A stretch of 7,350 nucleotides of DNA, taken from the NCBI GenBank assembly GCA_013361075.1, contig JABWAJ010000283.1, positions 1 through 7,350 of the forward strand. Reading direction: 5' to 3'. Source of the DNA: Saprospiraceae bacterium (lineage in GTDB: Bacteria > Bacteroidota > Bacteroidia > Chitinophagales > Saprospiraceae). The position numbers and the translations under genes are program-made. The notes beneath the pieces are model-generated. The model searched no databases. It was not told the origin of the DNA and saw only the letters and a list, made by a program, of their open reading frames with translations. Positions 1 through 5,474 of this stretch are shown piece by piece. How positions within the stretch are numbered: the stretch's first letter is position 1; each line of letters starts with the position of its first letter.

Positions 1-58
1 GAACAAGCTCTAAACGCGGCCATTCTTTGCAGCTTCCTTTCCGCCTTGGTGTCCTGCC

Positions 59-1603
59 TTAGTGCTTTTCAGCCAGCAGGAGCCGCTTGTATTTTTCCTG
101 TACAATATGACTGAAAGCCTGCCCCGACAGCTTGCTTTCAATCCAGGATTCAAAGTCAAACAACTGAAGCATGGCCTTTTCAGCGGTATTGCCGGAAAGG
201 GCATCAAAATCCTGACGCAATTGCCGGAGGGCTTCCTGTACTTCTTTTGCCTTGCCGGCTTTGACGGCTTTGCGCAGAAATTGGATGAGGCTCACCTCAA
301 ACGACAGCATGGTTTTGTGCTGGTTCAGAAACCGATGCGTTGAACGCAGCAGGGAATCGAGCAACAGGTAGTTGTCCATCTCATAGTGAATGATGAGGTT
401 CAGGATGCGCGCCAAACTTTGCAGGTCCTGCCGTTCCACGCTCCGGGGCAATCGCAGCCATTCGTTCAGGTAGTCGAGCGCTTTGTTGAAATCGCCGGCA
501 CCAAAGTAGATGTAGAAATACTGGAAATAGAAACTGCTGCGTTCGAACTGGTCTTTGTCAAACAATTTCACTTCTTCCAGGTGTTGCTCCAATGCCTGAA
601 GGCCTTCCTTAAACTCGCCGGTGACAATGCACAACCGGAAAGCGTTGGTATAATACTGCCGGTGGATCTTCAATTCATCATCGCGGGTATTGGGTTGTAC
701 ATTGCGCAGTTTTTTCAGCACCTCCCGCACGCCTTCGTAATCGCCAAGGTAGCCACAACTCACCGAATAATTGCTCAGGGCTGAAATGTACTCCGAAACG
801 TCTTCGCGCAACATGAGCGGCCTGGATTCCATAAGTCCGATCAGCAACTGGCTCATCGCATAAAACCCGGCATAGTCTTTTTGTGCATAGCTGAAAATAG
901 ACCGGACGCGGTAATACAATACCCTGGCCTGGTGCGACAGCGCATGCTTTTCGTCCTGCAACAGGGGGTGATCAGACAGGGAGGGCAGCTCTTCACCGGA
1001 GGCCGGGCGCAAGGCATTTTTCCGGATGCTCAGCCAACTTTCGTAAAAAAGATTCTGGTAAGCATTTAGGTTTTGAAGGCGTTCCGTGCATCGGGCTTCT
1101 TCTTCTTCAATTTCGGCGATGCGTTTGTCCAACCCGTCTATGTCGCCCCGGGCGTATGCCACTAATTTTTCCCAATGGCGAACTTCCAGCAGGGCACCGA
1201 ATTTTTCGTATTCCTCTGCTAATTTCCCTGCTTTCGCCAAAATCTGGAGGCAATCGTCAAAATGCGCGCGCCGGTGCAGGGCACGCACCCCTTGCAACAT
1301 CCCTTTGATTTTATAGTCAATGGAGGTGTTTTCGTCGTAAGCCTGCAGGCTTTTCACTACCAATTCGTAGAGGTAAGCTTTAAGTTCGGAATACTTGCGG
1401 CTTTGCATCGGCTCGCGGCCATATACCTGAAGGCGAAGGGCATCATCGTCGAATTGAACCTGGGCGTCCATCGCATCAAACAACGACGCATACTTGTTTC
1501 CTTTGTTCCCGGTGGCGCCGATGAATACTTTAAAGTACCGCTTTTCCGTTGCAGAAAGCGATTTAATCAGGCGAAAAAGCCGGTCAGAAGAGGTCTTAGG
1601 CAT
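59..1603 (-). CDS. TPR-like helical-repeat protein of unknown function, 514 aa
   Basis: The product is a soluble protein with no signal peptide or membrane segment, rich in Leu, Ala, Tyr and charged residues in the helix-turn-helix rhythm of TPR/SEL1-type solenoids. Examples are near residues 237-300 (YAQKDYAGFYAM, then YLGDYEGVREVLKKLR), 320-345 (GEFKEGLQALEQHLEE) and 360-385 (GAGDFNKALDYLNEWL). 'GDF/GEF/GDY' followed by an amphipathic helix is the usual TPR helix-B context. The N-terminus (LIKSLSATEKRYFKVF, residues 12-27) resembles a signature I recall from uncharacterised Bacteroidota proteins; this is memory, not a search. A strongly acidic, probably coiled helix lies at 157-175. The start is an ATG at 1601-1603 and the stop is TAA. 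A perfect TAnnTTTG box lies 80 bp upstream. Scaffolding or protein binding is the reasonable guess; no catalytic motif is visible. No terminator is seen in the 58 bases left of the stop. Confidence 0.88.
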   Translation of the reverse strand: MPKTSSDRLFRLIKSLSATEKRYFKVFIGATGNKGNKYASLFDAMDAQVQFDDDALRLQVYGREPMQSRKYSELKAYLYELVVKSLQAYDENTSIDYKIKGMLQGVRALHRRAHFDDCLQILAKAGKLAEEYEKFGALLEVRHWEKLVAYARGDIDGLDKRIAEIEEEEARCTERLQNLNAYQNLFYESWLSIRKNALRPASGEELPSLSDHPLLQDEKHALSHQARVLYYRVRSIFSYAQKDYAGFYAMSQLLIGLMESRPLMLREDVSEYISALSNYSVSCGYLGDYEGVREVLKKLRNVQPNTRDDELKIHRQYYTNAFRLCIVTGEFKEGLQALEQHLEEVKLFDKDQFERSSFYFQYFYIYFGAGDFNKALDYLNEWLRLPRSVERQDLQSLARILNLIIHYEMDNYLLLDSLLRSTHRFLNQHKTMLSFEVSLIQFLRKAVKAGKAKEVQEALRQLRQDFDALSGNTAEKAMLQLFDFESWIESKLSGQAFSHIVQEKYKRLLLAEKH

Positions 1604-1653
1604 GATTCGAAGGCTAATGTGGTGAAATGAACCGGCATCCAGGCCGCAAAATT

Positions 1654-1722
1654 GCTGTGGGCATGCCCGCCGGTCTCCTACACAAAGCTACTAATCCTGT
1701 TCTGACAAAAACAGCCCACAGC
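1654..1722. repeat. 9-bp inverted repeat GCTGTGGGC/GCCCACAGC
   Basis: GCTGTGGGC at 1654-1662 is exactly complementary to GCCCACAGC at 1714-1722, with 51 bases between. The left arm also belongs to a local 10-bp palindrome, GGGCATGCCC (1659-1668). The arms flank the candidate promoter of the leftward gene, so they could be operator half-sites or form structure in the leader. Chance cannot be excluded for 9 bp. Confidence 0.4.
1683..1690 (-). promoter_or_regulatory. Candidate -7 box (TAGCTTTG) for the 514-aa helical-repeat gene
   Basis: On the minus strand this reads TAGCTTTG, a full match to the Bacteroidota -7 consensus TAnnTTTG. A TTTG (plus-strand CAAA, 1706-1709) lies 15 bases further upstream, closer than the roughly 19-21 usual for a -33 box, so the upstream element is weak. 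Transcription would begin near 1675-1680, giving a leader of about 75 bases before the ATG at 1603. A 9-bp inverted repeat (1654-1662 and 1714-1722) brackets the box. Confidence 0.4.
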
Positions 1723-1821
1723 CTGTGAATGTACAAATATTTACAATTCTTGAAACCTGACAATCCGATGGGTTTTTGGGCCGTCAGGAAGTAAGGGGCA
1801 AATTTTTTCGAAAGGATTGAT

Positions 1822-1855
1822 GTTTTCGGAAGAGCAATCAAATTAGTTTTCGGAA
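1822..1855 (+). repeat. 10-bp direct repeat GTTTTCGGAA, 24-bp period
   Basis: GTTTTCGGAA occurs at 1822-1831 and again at 1846-1855, so the starts are 24 bp apart, slightly over two helical turns. That places both copies on nearly the same face of the DNA, as expected for tandem regulator half-sites. The second copy overlaps a weak TAGTTTTC -7-like match (1844-1851). The region is AT-rich, so coincidence remains possible. Confidence 0.35.
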
Positions 1856-1879
1856 ATCATTTCCTCTCACGAAGTTATT

Positions 1880-1951
1880 GCCAACTTGCCAACTTGCCTG
1901 CTTGCGAACTTGCCAACTTGTTTACTTGCCTGCTTGCCCATTTGTACATTT
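1880..1951 (+). repeat. Nine-unit degenerate octamer tandem array, consensus GCCAACTT
   Basis: Nine consecutive 8-base units can be read without gaps: GCCAACTT, GCCAACTT, GCCTGCTT, GCGAACTT, GCCAACTT, GTTTACTT, GCCTGCTT, GCCCATTT, GTACATTT. Every unit begins with G and ends with TT. Conservation decays toward the right end. Units 1 and 5 are identical and units 3 and 7 are identical, hinting at a 32-bp higher-order repeat of four octamers. The array ends 69 bp before the MFS start codon. The 8-bp period is not a multiple of three and the tract is not coding. It may be a slippage-prone intergenic repeat, a spacer or a binding array for the MFS promoter; no role is shown. Confidence 0.85.
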
Positions 1952-2020
1952 TAATCCGGCCCGGAAACATTGTACCCCCTTCCCAATGTTATAGGTGTTC
2001 TTGCTTATGAAAAATCCATC

Positions 2021-3214
2021 ATGAAAAACGAGAAACTCCTCCTGTTTGTCCTCGCAGTCGTTCAATTTACCGACATTATGGACTTTATGATCATCATGCC
2101 TTTAGGCTCTACCTTCATGAAGGAGTTCGAGATCACCCCTCAGCAATTCAGCATCATCGTGTCTTCCTACGCCATAGCTGCCTTTTGCTCCGGCCTAATT
2201 GGAGCAGGGTTCATTGACCGGTTCGACCGGAAAAAGGTGCTGCTTTTTATCTACGCCGGTTTTGCCGTTGGCACCTTAGCTTGTTCGGTCGCCCCCGGCT
2301 TTGGTCTTTTTTTAGCTGCGCGCAGCCTGACCGGCGTATTTGGCGGCATTTTAGCTGCCCTGGTGTTGTCCATTATCGGCGACAACATTCCCATAGAGCG
2401 GCGCGGTGCGGCAATGGGAATTGTGATGACGGCCTTTTCTTTAGCCTCCATTGCAGGCGTTCCCACCGGGCTTTTTTTGGCAGCACATTTTGGCTGGCAG
2501 GCCCCGTTTCTGACCATCGGGGGCATCGCTGTATTGTTGTGGATCGTCATTGTGTTTACACTGCCTCCCATGAAAAAGCATTTAGACAGCGGTTTGGTCC
2601 AGCGCAATCCACTGAAAGTTTTTAAAAACATCTTTGAAGACCCCAACCAACTGCGCGCCCTGCTTTTTACAGTCATCCTCATGTTCGGGCATTTTTCCGT
2701 TGTGCCATTCATTGCCCCTTACATGGAGCTGAACATCGGATTTACGAGTTACGAAGTTTCCTATATCTACGGACTGGGCGGTTTGTTTACCGCATTTTTG
2801 CTGCCCTTGTTTGGAAAATTAGCCGACCGCTATGGCCACGTACAGGTGTTTACCATTGCCAGTTTTTTTGCCCTGCTGTCCATTTTCGCCATTACCAACC
2901 TCCCCCAGGTTTCTATTGCACTGGCGTTGTGTGTCACCTCTTCTTTTTTTATTGTAGCCAGCGGGCGCAATGTACCTGCCACTACACTGGTAACCTCTGT
3001 TGTGCGCCCCGAAAGTCGTGGCAGTTTCATGAGTGTACGGGCTTCTGTCAATGAACTGGCTCTGGGCCTTGCCTCTTTCATGGCGGGCATGATTGTAACG
3101 AAACGCCCTGATGGTTCGCTGGAGCACTACCCTTATGTGGGTTACATCGCCATTTTTATGAGCATCGTTGCCATATTGCTTGCCCGCAGGCTGAAACCTG
3201 TAGCCGGCGGGTGA
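2021..3214 (+). CDS. MFS transporter, DHA1-like efflux permease, 397 aa
   Basis: This is an inner-membrane secondary transporter with about twelve predicted hydrophobic helices and the usual length for the family. MFS motif A is visible between helices 2 and 3 (G61 to K72, GAGFIDRFDRKK), and a second copy follows helix 8 (GKLADRYGH, residues 265-273). The motif B arginine is R101 in 'AARSLTG'. A motif-C-like GVPTG (146-150) in helix 5 is typical of proton antiporters of the drug/metabolite efflux type. D18 and D21 sit in helix 1. The substrate cannot be deduced. I chose the ATG at 2021 because the longer frame begins at a TTG (1970) and adds 17 residues unlike an MFS N-terminus, while MKNEKLLLFVLAVVQ leads directly into helix 1. 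The hydrolase gene follows 142 bp downstream on the same strand. Confidence 0.95.
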   Translation: MKNEKLLLFVLAVVQFTDIMDFMIIMPLGSTFMKEFEITPQQFSIIVSSYAIAAFCSGLIGAGFIDRFDRKKVLLFIYAGFAVGTLACSVAPGFGLFLAARSLTGVFGGILAALVLSIIGDNIPIERRGAAMGIVMTAFSLASIAGVPTGLFLAAHFGWQAPFLTIGGIAVLLWIVIVFTLPPMKKHLDSGLVQRNPLKVFKNIFEDPNQLRALLFTVILMFGHFSVVPFIAPYMELNIGFTSYEVSYIYGLGGLFTAFLLPLFGKLADRYGHVQVFTIASFFALLSIFAITNLPQVSIALALCVTSSFFIVASGRNVPATTLVTSVVRPESRGSFMSVRASVNELALGLASFMAGMIVTKRPDGSLEHYPYVGYIAIFMSIVAILLARRLKPVAGG

Positions 3215-3215
3215 A

Positions 3216-3239
3216 CATTTCCGGAAAATGGATATCCAT
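3216..3239. repeat. Two adjacent palindromes just after the MFS stop codon
   Basis: TTTCCGGAAA (3218-3227) is a perfect 10-bp palindrome, extendable to CATTT/AAAATG with one extra A. It abuts ATGGATATCCAT (3228-3239), a perfect 12-bp palindrome. They begin within a few bases of the MFS stop (3212-3214). There is no T-run behind them, so a classical terminator is unlikely. They could be regulator sites or stabilise the transcript end. Confidence 0.4.
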
Positions 3240-3292
3240 CATAAAATAATTATTCCTGCCGATCAAACTATCCTGCAACGTCAATTTTCTGC

Positions 3293-3299
3293 TATTTTG
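3293..3299 (+). promoter_or_regulatory. Weak -7-like box (TATTTTG) upstream of the hydrolase
   Basis: TATTTTG is one base short of TAnnTTTG and lies 57 bp before the hydrolase ATG. No convincing -33 TTG is found at the right distance. It is the best candidate for separate transcription of the hydrolase; the alternative is read-through from the MFS gene. Confidence 0.22.
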
Positions 3300-3356
3300 C
3301 AGCCCCTGGTTATTAAAATGTACCCTGTAAACACCCCGTAGCAAAACAGTACCGCA

Positions 3357-4250
3357 ATGATTGATCCGATGAAGTTCTGGAAAGATTCCGTTTCTACCGG
3401 CATTCGACTGATAACTAAGATATTTGAAAAAGGAGAGCCAACCGTTGGCCTTGAAATTCAACAACTGGAAAACTTCCCATCTGCACACCTCCGACGTGAG
3501 GTTCGGGTAGATGTTTTCCTGCCGCCGCAATATTTTGAGCGCCCCGGAAAGCGCTATCCGGTATTGTATTTCAACGACGGGCAGGATATGGGCATGGCGG
3601 GCATGGCCGGTACCCTGGAACAGCTGTATGCTTCAAAAGCGTTGCAACACCTGGTGGTCGTTGCCATTCATGCCGGCGACCGCATTCAGGAATACGGCAC
3701 GGCCGGCCGCCCCGACTACAAAAACAGGGGCAGTAAAGCCGGTGCTTATACTTCATTTTTGCTGGAAGAACTGATTCCTGCATTGCACAGGCGCTACCGC
3801 TTGTCAGAAACGCCCCGGGATGCCGCTTTTGCCGGATTTTCGCTGGGCGGATTGTCGGCTTTCGACATTGCCTGGAACCACCCTCAGCATTTTTCTAAAA
3901 TTGGCGTTTTTTCCGGCGCGTTGTGGTGGCGGCACCAGGCGTTTACGCCCGACAATCCTGATGCGTTCCGTATCATTCACGAAGTCGTTAGGGAAAACCG
4001 GAGGCGCGACGGCATGCGCTTTTGGTTTCAGTGTGGCACCAATGATGAAACTGACGACCGAAACAACAACGGCGTCATAGATGCAATAGACGATACCCTC
4101 GATCTGATCAAAGAACTGGAGCAGAAAGGATACCGCAATGGCCAGGAAATAACTTATGTGGAAGTGCAGGGAGGCGAGCACAACCACCATACCTGGGCCA
4201 AAATATTGCCGGATTTTTTAATTTGGGCTTTTGGCAAACCACAGGAATAA
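3357..4250 (+). CDS. Esterase-D-like alpha/beta hydrolase, 297 aa
   Basis: This is a putative serine hydrolase of the esterase D / enterochelin-esterase-like superfamily (Pfam PF00756 type). The fold order is recognisable. There is a strand with 'YPVLYFNDGQD' (67-77), then 'LVVVAIHAGDR' (99-109) and 'EYGTAGR'. The nucleophile elbow GFSLGG (160-165) contains Ser162. The acid loop CGTNDE holds Asp230, and GGEHNHHTW (272-280) holds His275, five residues before Trp280 as in feruloyl-esterase relatives. No signal peptide is seen, so it probably acts in the cytoplasm. The substrate is unknown. Unusually, residues 234-245 (DRNNNGVIDAID) directly after the catalytic Asp match an EF-hand/dockerin calcium loop, with acidic or Asn ligands at loop positions 1, 3, 5, 9 and 12 and Gly at 6. 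The ATG at 3357 is used; a second ATG four codons on is possible. A terminator follows the stop. Confidence 0.9.
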   Translation: MIDPMKFWKDSVSTGIRLITKIFEKGEPTVGLEIQQLENFPSAHLRREVRVDVFLPPQYFERPGKRYPVLYFNDGQDMGMAGMAGTLEQLYASKALQHLVVVAIHAGDRIQEYGTAGRPDYKNRGSKAGAYTSFLLEELIPALHRRYRLSETPRDAAFAGFSLGGLSAFDIAWNHPQHFSKIGVFSGALWWRHQAFTPDNPDAFRIIHEVVRENRRRDGMRFWFQCGTNDETDDRNNNGVIDAIDDTLDLIKELEQKGYRNGQEITYVEVQGGEHNHHTWAKILPDFLIWAFGKPQE

Positions 4251-4289
4251 CGGCTTGTCCGGAAAACACCCAGGCAAGCATTGGTTGGC

Positions 4290-4319
4290 CCCGGCTCCAT
4301 AAAATCAGGCCGGGTTTTT
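4290..4319 (+). terminator. Rho-independent terminator after the hydrolase
   Basis: CCCGGC (4290-4295) pairs with GCCGGG (4309-4314), extendable by a T-G wobble, around a loop of about 11-13 bases, followed by TTTTT (4315-4319). It lies 40 bp beyond the hydrolase stop. It overlaps the last codons of the convergent ArsR gene, whose stop is at 4305-4307. The opposite strand has no T-run after the stem, so it acts only rightward. Confidence 0.7.
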
Positions 4320-4616
4320 CAAAAACGAGCGGATTGCCTGGAGCGCCTGACCGATAATTTCATAGTCAAGGCTGTAATGGATAAATTTCCCTTCCCGTGT
4401 CGTTTTTACAACGCCTGCTGCGCGCAAAACCCGAAGGTGTTGGGAGGTAATGGATTGTTCCAGCCGCAGGGAATTGTAAATTTTGTTGACGTTGATCGAG
4501 CCATTTTTGTCAATAAACTCGATGATTCGCAACCGAAGGGGGTGCGCCATGGCACGGAGCATTTCGGAAGAAACGTGGAGTTTCTCCCCATTGAGTGTTG
4601 TGTTAGTCTTTCTCAT
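4305..4616 (-). CDS. ArsR-family winged-helix transcriptional regulator, 103 aa
   Basis: This is a small dimeric winged helix-turn-helix DNA-binding protein of ArsR/SmtB size. Residues 19-36 (MLRAMAHPLRLRIIEFI) match the family's helix-1/2 opening 'LAHPtRLrIl'. Residues 42-67 (NVNKIYNSLRLEQSITSQHLRVLRAA) form the HTH, with the recognition helix around 55-65. KTTREGKFIHYSL (71-83) is the beta wing. It has no cysteine and no DxH...H-type alpha-5 motif, so the classical thiol or zinc metal sites are absent. It converges on the hydrolase gene with a 54-bp gap. The start ATG is at 4614-4616, with a perfect TAAGTTTG box 23 bp upstream. It is a paralogue of the regulator at 4868-5209: by hand count about 25 of 36 residues are identical from the HTH through the wing. 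Target and signal are unknown. Confidence 0.93.
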   Translation of the reverse strand: MRKTNTTLNGEKLHVSSEMLRAMAHPLRLRIIEFIDKNGSINVNKIYNSLRLEQSITSQHLRVLRAAGVVKTTREGKFIHYSLDYEIIGQALQAIRSFLKNPA

Positions 4617-4621
4617 AGAAA

Positions 4622-4694
4622 ATTTGCTTTACCGCCGGCAAACTTACCCGATGTCCCTTTCTTGTAAGCTGCCTGCTGAATAAGGTAAGCAAAT
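4622..4694. repeat. Operator-like inverted repeat ATTTGCTTTACC / GGTAAGCAAAT
   Basis: ATTTGCTTTACC (4622-4633) and GGTAAGCAAAT (4684-4694) are complementary apart from one extra T in the left arm. They bracket the -7 box of the 103-aa ArsR gene. The minus-strand -7 region itself reads GGGTAAGTTTG, sharing the GGTAAG core, so up to three related motifs lie within 75 bp. Autoregulatory binding is inferred, not shown. Confidence 0.4.
4639..4646 (-). promoter_or_regulatory. Candidate -7 promoter box TAAGTTTG for the 103-aa ArsR gene
   Basis: The minus strand reads TAAGTTTG, a full match to the Bacteroidota TAnnTTTG -7 element, ending 22 bases before the ATG and implying a short leader of roughly 15-20 bases. 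No clear TTG is seen at the -33 distance. An imperfect inverted repeat (4622-4633 with 4684-4694) flanks it, which would suit repression by an ArsR protein. Confidence 0.5.
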
Positions 4695-4772
4695 ATGCGT
4701 TTTTCCTTCATCTTTTGTGCCATCAGGCCCAATTTTTTTTACACCCTCCCACTAAATGCCCTGATGATAAAT

Positions 4773-4813
4773 AAAAAATGCTGCAATCCCTACACTGTGG
4801 ATTGCAGCATTTT
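4773..4813 (-). terminator. Strong hairpin terminator after the 113-aa ArsR gene
   Basis: AAAATGCTGCAATCC (4775-4789) pairs perfectly over 15 bp with GGATTGCAGCATTTT (4799-4813) around a 9-base loop. On the minus strand the stem is followed by a TTTTTT run (complement of 4773-4778), giving a textbook intrinsic terminator 54 bp beyond the stop of the regulator at 4868-5209. The rightward strand has only TTTT inside the stem, so some bidirectional activity is possible. The hairpin separates the two ArsR genes into different transcription units. Confidence 0.82.
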
Positions 4814-4867
4814 CAAGAAGCGTAGCCTTAAAAAGCATCGTGTTTTGAGGATACCGGTGCACTGTTT

Positions 4868-5209
4868 TTATCCGCCGGCAAGCTCTTCAATTAATCTCGA
4901 AATTTGAGCAATTCTGTCTTTGTCTAAAGAATAATTGATGAATTTGCCATTACGGTCTGCTGCCACAACCCCTGCGCGTCGCAAAATTGCAAGGTGTTGG
5001 GAAGCAACAGATTGCTCCAGCCGCAACTTGATGTAAATGTCTGTCACATTCATGTTGCCGTGCTCTTCCAAAAGGTCGATGATGCGTTGGCGCAGCTTGT
5101 GGTTAATAGCCCGCAAGACCAATACCGCTTTTCTTAGCTCAGCATAATCGAGCTGGATTTGATCCTGGCCTTTGCGGAGGACGATGGATTCATTTTTTTG
5201 CTTTCTCAT
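4868..5209 (-). CDS. ArsR-family winged-helix transcriptional regulator, 113 aa
   Basis: This is the second small winged-helix regulator of the pair. Residues 28-48 (AVLVLRAINHKLRQRIIDLLE) form the opening helices. NMNVTDIYIKLRLEQSVASQHLAILRRAGVV (52-82) is the HTH, with the recognition helix around 66-77. AADRNGKFINYSLD (83-96) is the beta wing, and a C-terminal dimerisation helix ends in LIEELAGG. It contains no cysteine, so a thiol metal or redox sensor is not supported. I recall NVTDIY-LRLEQS-SQHL proteins as a common uncharacterised Bacteroidota ArsR group. The N-terminus is about ten residues longer than in its paralogue at 4305-4616 and more divergent, which argues against a very recent duplication. 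The ATG is at 5207-5209. A 15-bp-stem terminator follows the stop, so it is probably monocistronic. Confidence 0.93.
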   Translation of the reverse strand: MRKQKNESIVLRKGQDQIQLDYAELRKAVLVLRAINHKLRQRIIDLLEEHGNMNVTDIYIKLRLEQSVASQHLAILRRAGVVAADRNGKFINYSLDKDRIAQISRLIEELAGG

Positions 5210-5226
5210 AATAATAACAGTGTTTA

Positions 5227-5259
5227 ATGATCTGTTTAATAAATCGGTTCAAAGATCAT
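5227..5259 (-). promoter_or_regulatory. Candidate promoter/operator of the 113-aa ArsR gene
   Basis: ATGATCT (5227-5233) and AGATCAT (5253-5259) form a perfect 7-bp inverted repeat with a 19-base spacer. The right arm overlaps a minus-strand GATCTTTG (5250-5257), which matches TAnnTTTG in five of its six fixed positions. The start codon lies about 40 bp downstream. An inverted repeat over the -7 box is the usual place for ArsR autorepression, but the motif is short. Confidence 0.33.
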
Positions 5260-5289
5260 GCCAAATTAAAAAAAACATTCATGCGTGTT

Positions 5290-5315
5290 GCCGGTCACCG
5301 GCTGCAGGGATGCAG
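5290..5315. repeat. Two back-to-back small hairpins
   Basis: GCCGG (5290-5294) pairs with CCGGC (5298-5302) across a 3-base loop, and CTGCA (5302-5306) pairs with TGCAG (5311-5315) across GGGA. They lie about 80-105 bp upstream of the 113-aa ArsR start. Neither has a T-run. The rest of 5316-5474 holds only weak 6-8 bp inverted repeats (for example TTACTTGC at 5403-5410 with GCAAGTAA at 5449-5456), and I see no convincing terminator for the sigma-like gene. Confidence 0.25.
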
Positions 5316-5474
5316 TGAAATATTAAAAATAACGATACCATGCCAGCTTTTTGTATTTACCGGCATCTGTTTATACAAGAGAATCCCTCACCAAAGCCGG
5401 GATTACTTGCCAGAAGACAAAGCAAGTTAATGAAAATCAGTCAAATGAGCAAGTAAAAAAAACAAATCCCTCCT

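Larger units (their letters stand above)
1604..2020. other. 417-bp divergent intergenic region
   Basis: This gap separates the leftward helical-repeat gene from the rightward MFS gene. It contains, in order: a candidate -7 box for the left gene (1683-1690) inside a 9-bp inverted repeat; a 6-bp inverted repeat CCTGAC/GTCAGG (1756-1761 and 1783-1788); the 10-bp direct repeat GTTTTCGGAA at 1822-1831 and 1846-1855; a weak plus-strand -7-like TAGTTTTC at 1844-1851; and an octamer array (1880-1951). A 75-codon open frame on the minus strand (1614-1841) shows no family resemblance and I do not regard it as a gene. Confidence 0.7.

Noticed and set aside
386..1630. Several plus-strand open frames opposite the helical-repeat gene
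   Set aside because: They are fragmentary and antisense to a 514-codon frame with clear repeat-protein character.
1614..1841. 75-codon open frame on the minus strand upstream of the helical-repeat gene
   Set aside because: It has no recognisable domain, a biased composition typical of a chance frame, and covers the promoter and inverted repeats of the downstream gene.
1880..1951. CRISPR array
   Set aside because: Units are 8 bp and contiguous with no spacers, and no cas genes are present.
1970..2020. Upstream TTG start extending the MFS protein by 17 residues
   Set aside because: The ATG at 2021 gives a normal MFS N-terminus leading into helix 1; the extension has no support.
3357..4250. 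Siderophore (enterochelin) esterase assignment
   Set aside because: The fold class is shared, but there are no siderophore synthesis or uptake genes nearby and no specific Fes signature.
4695..4907. 70-codon plus-strand open frame between the ArsR genes
   Set aside because: It runs through the 15-bp terminator hairpin and into the regulator's 3' end; no domain is visible.
4305..5209. Arsenic or zinc resistance locus based on the ArsR family
   Set aside because: No arsenite pump, reductase or metal ATPase is nearby and neither regulator contains cysteine ligands.
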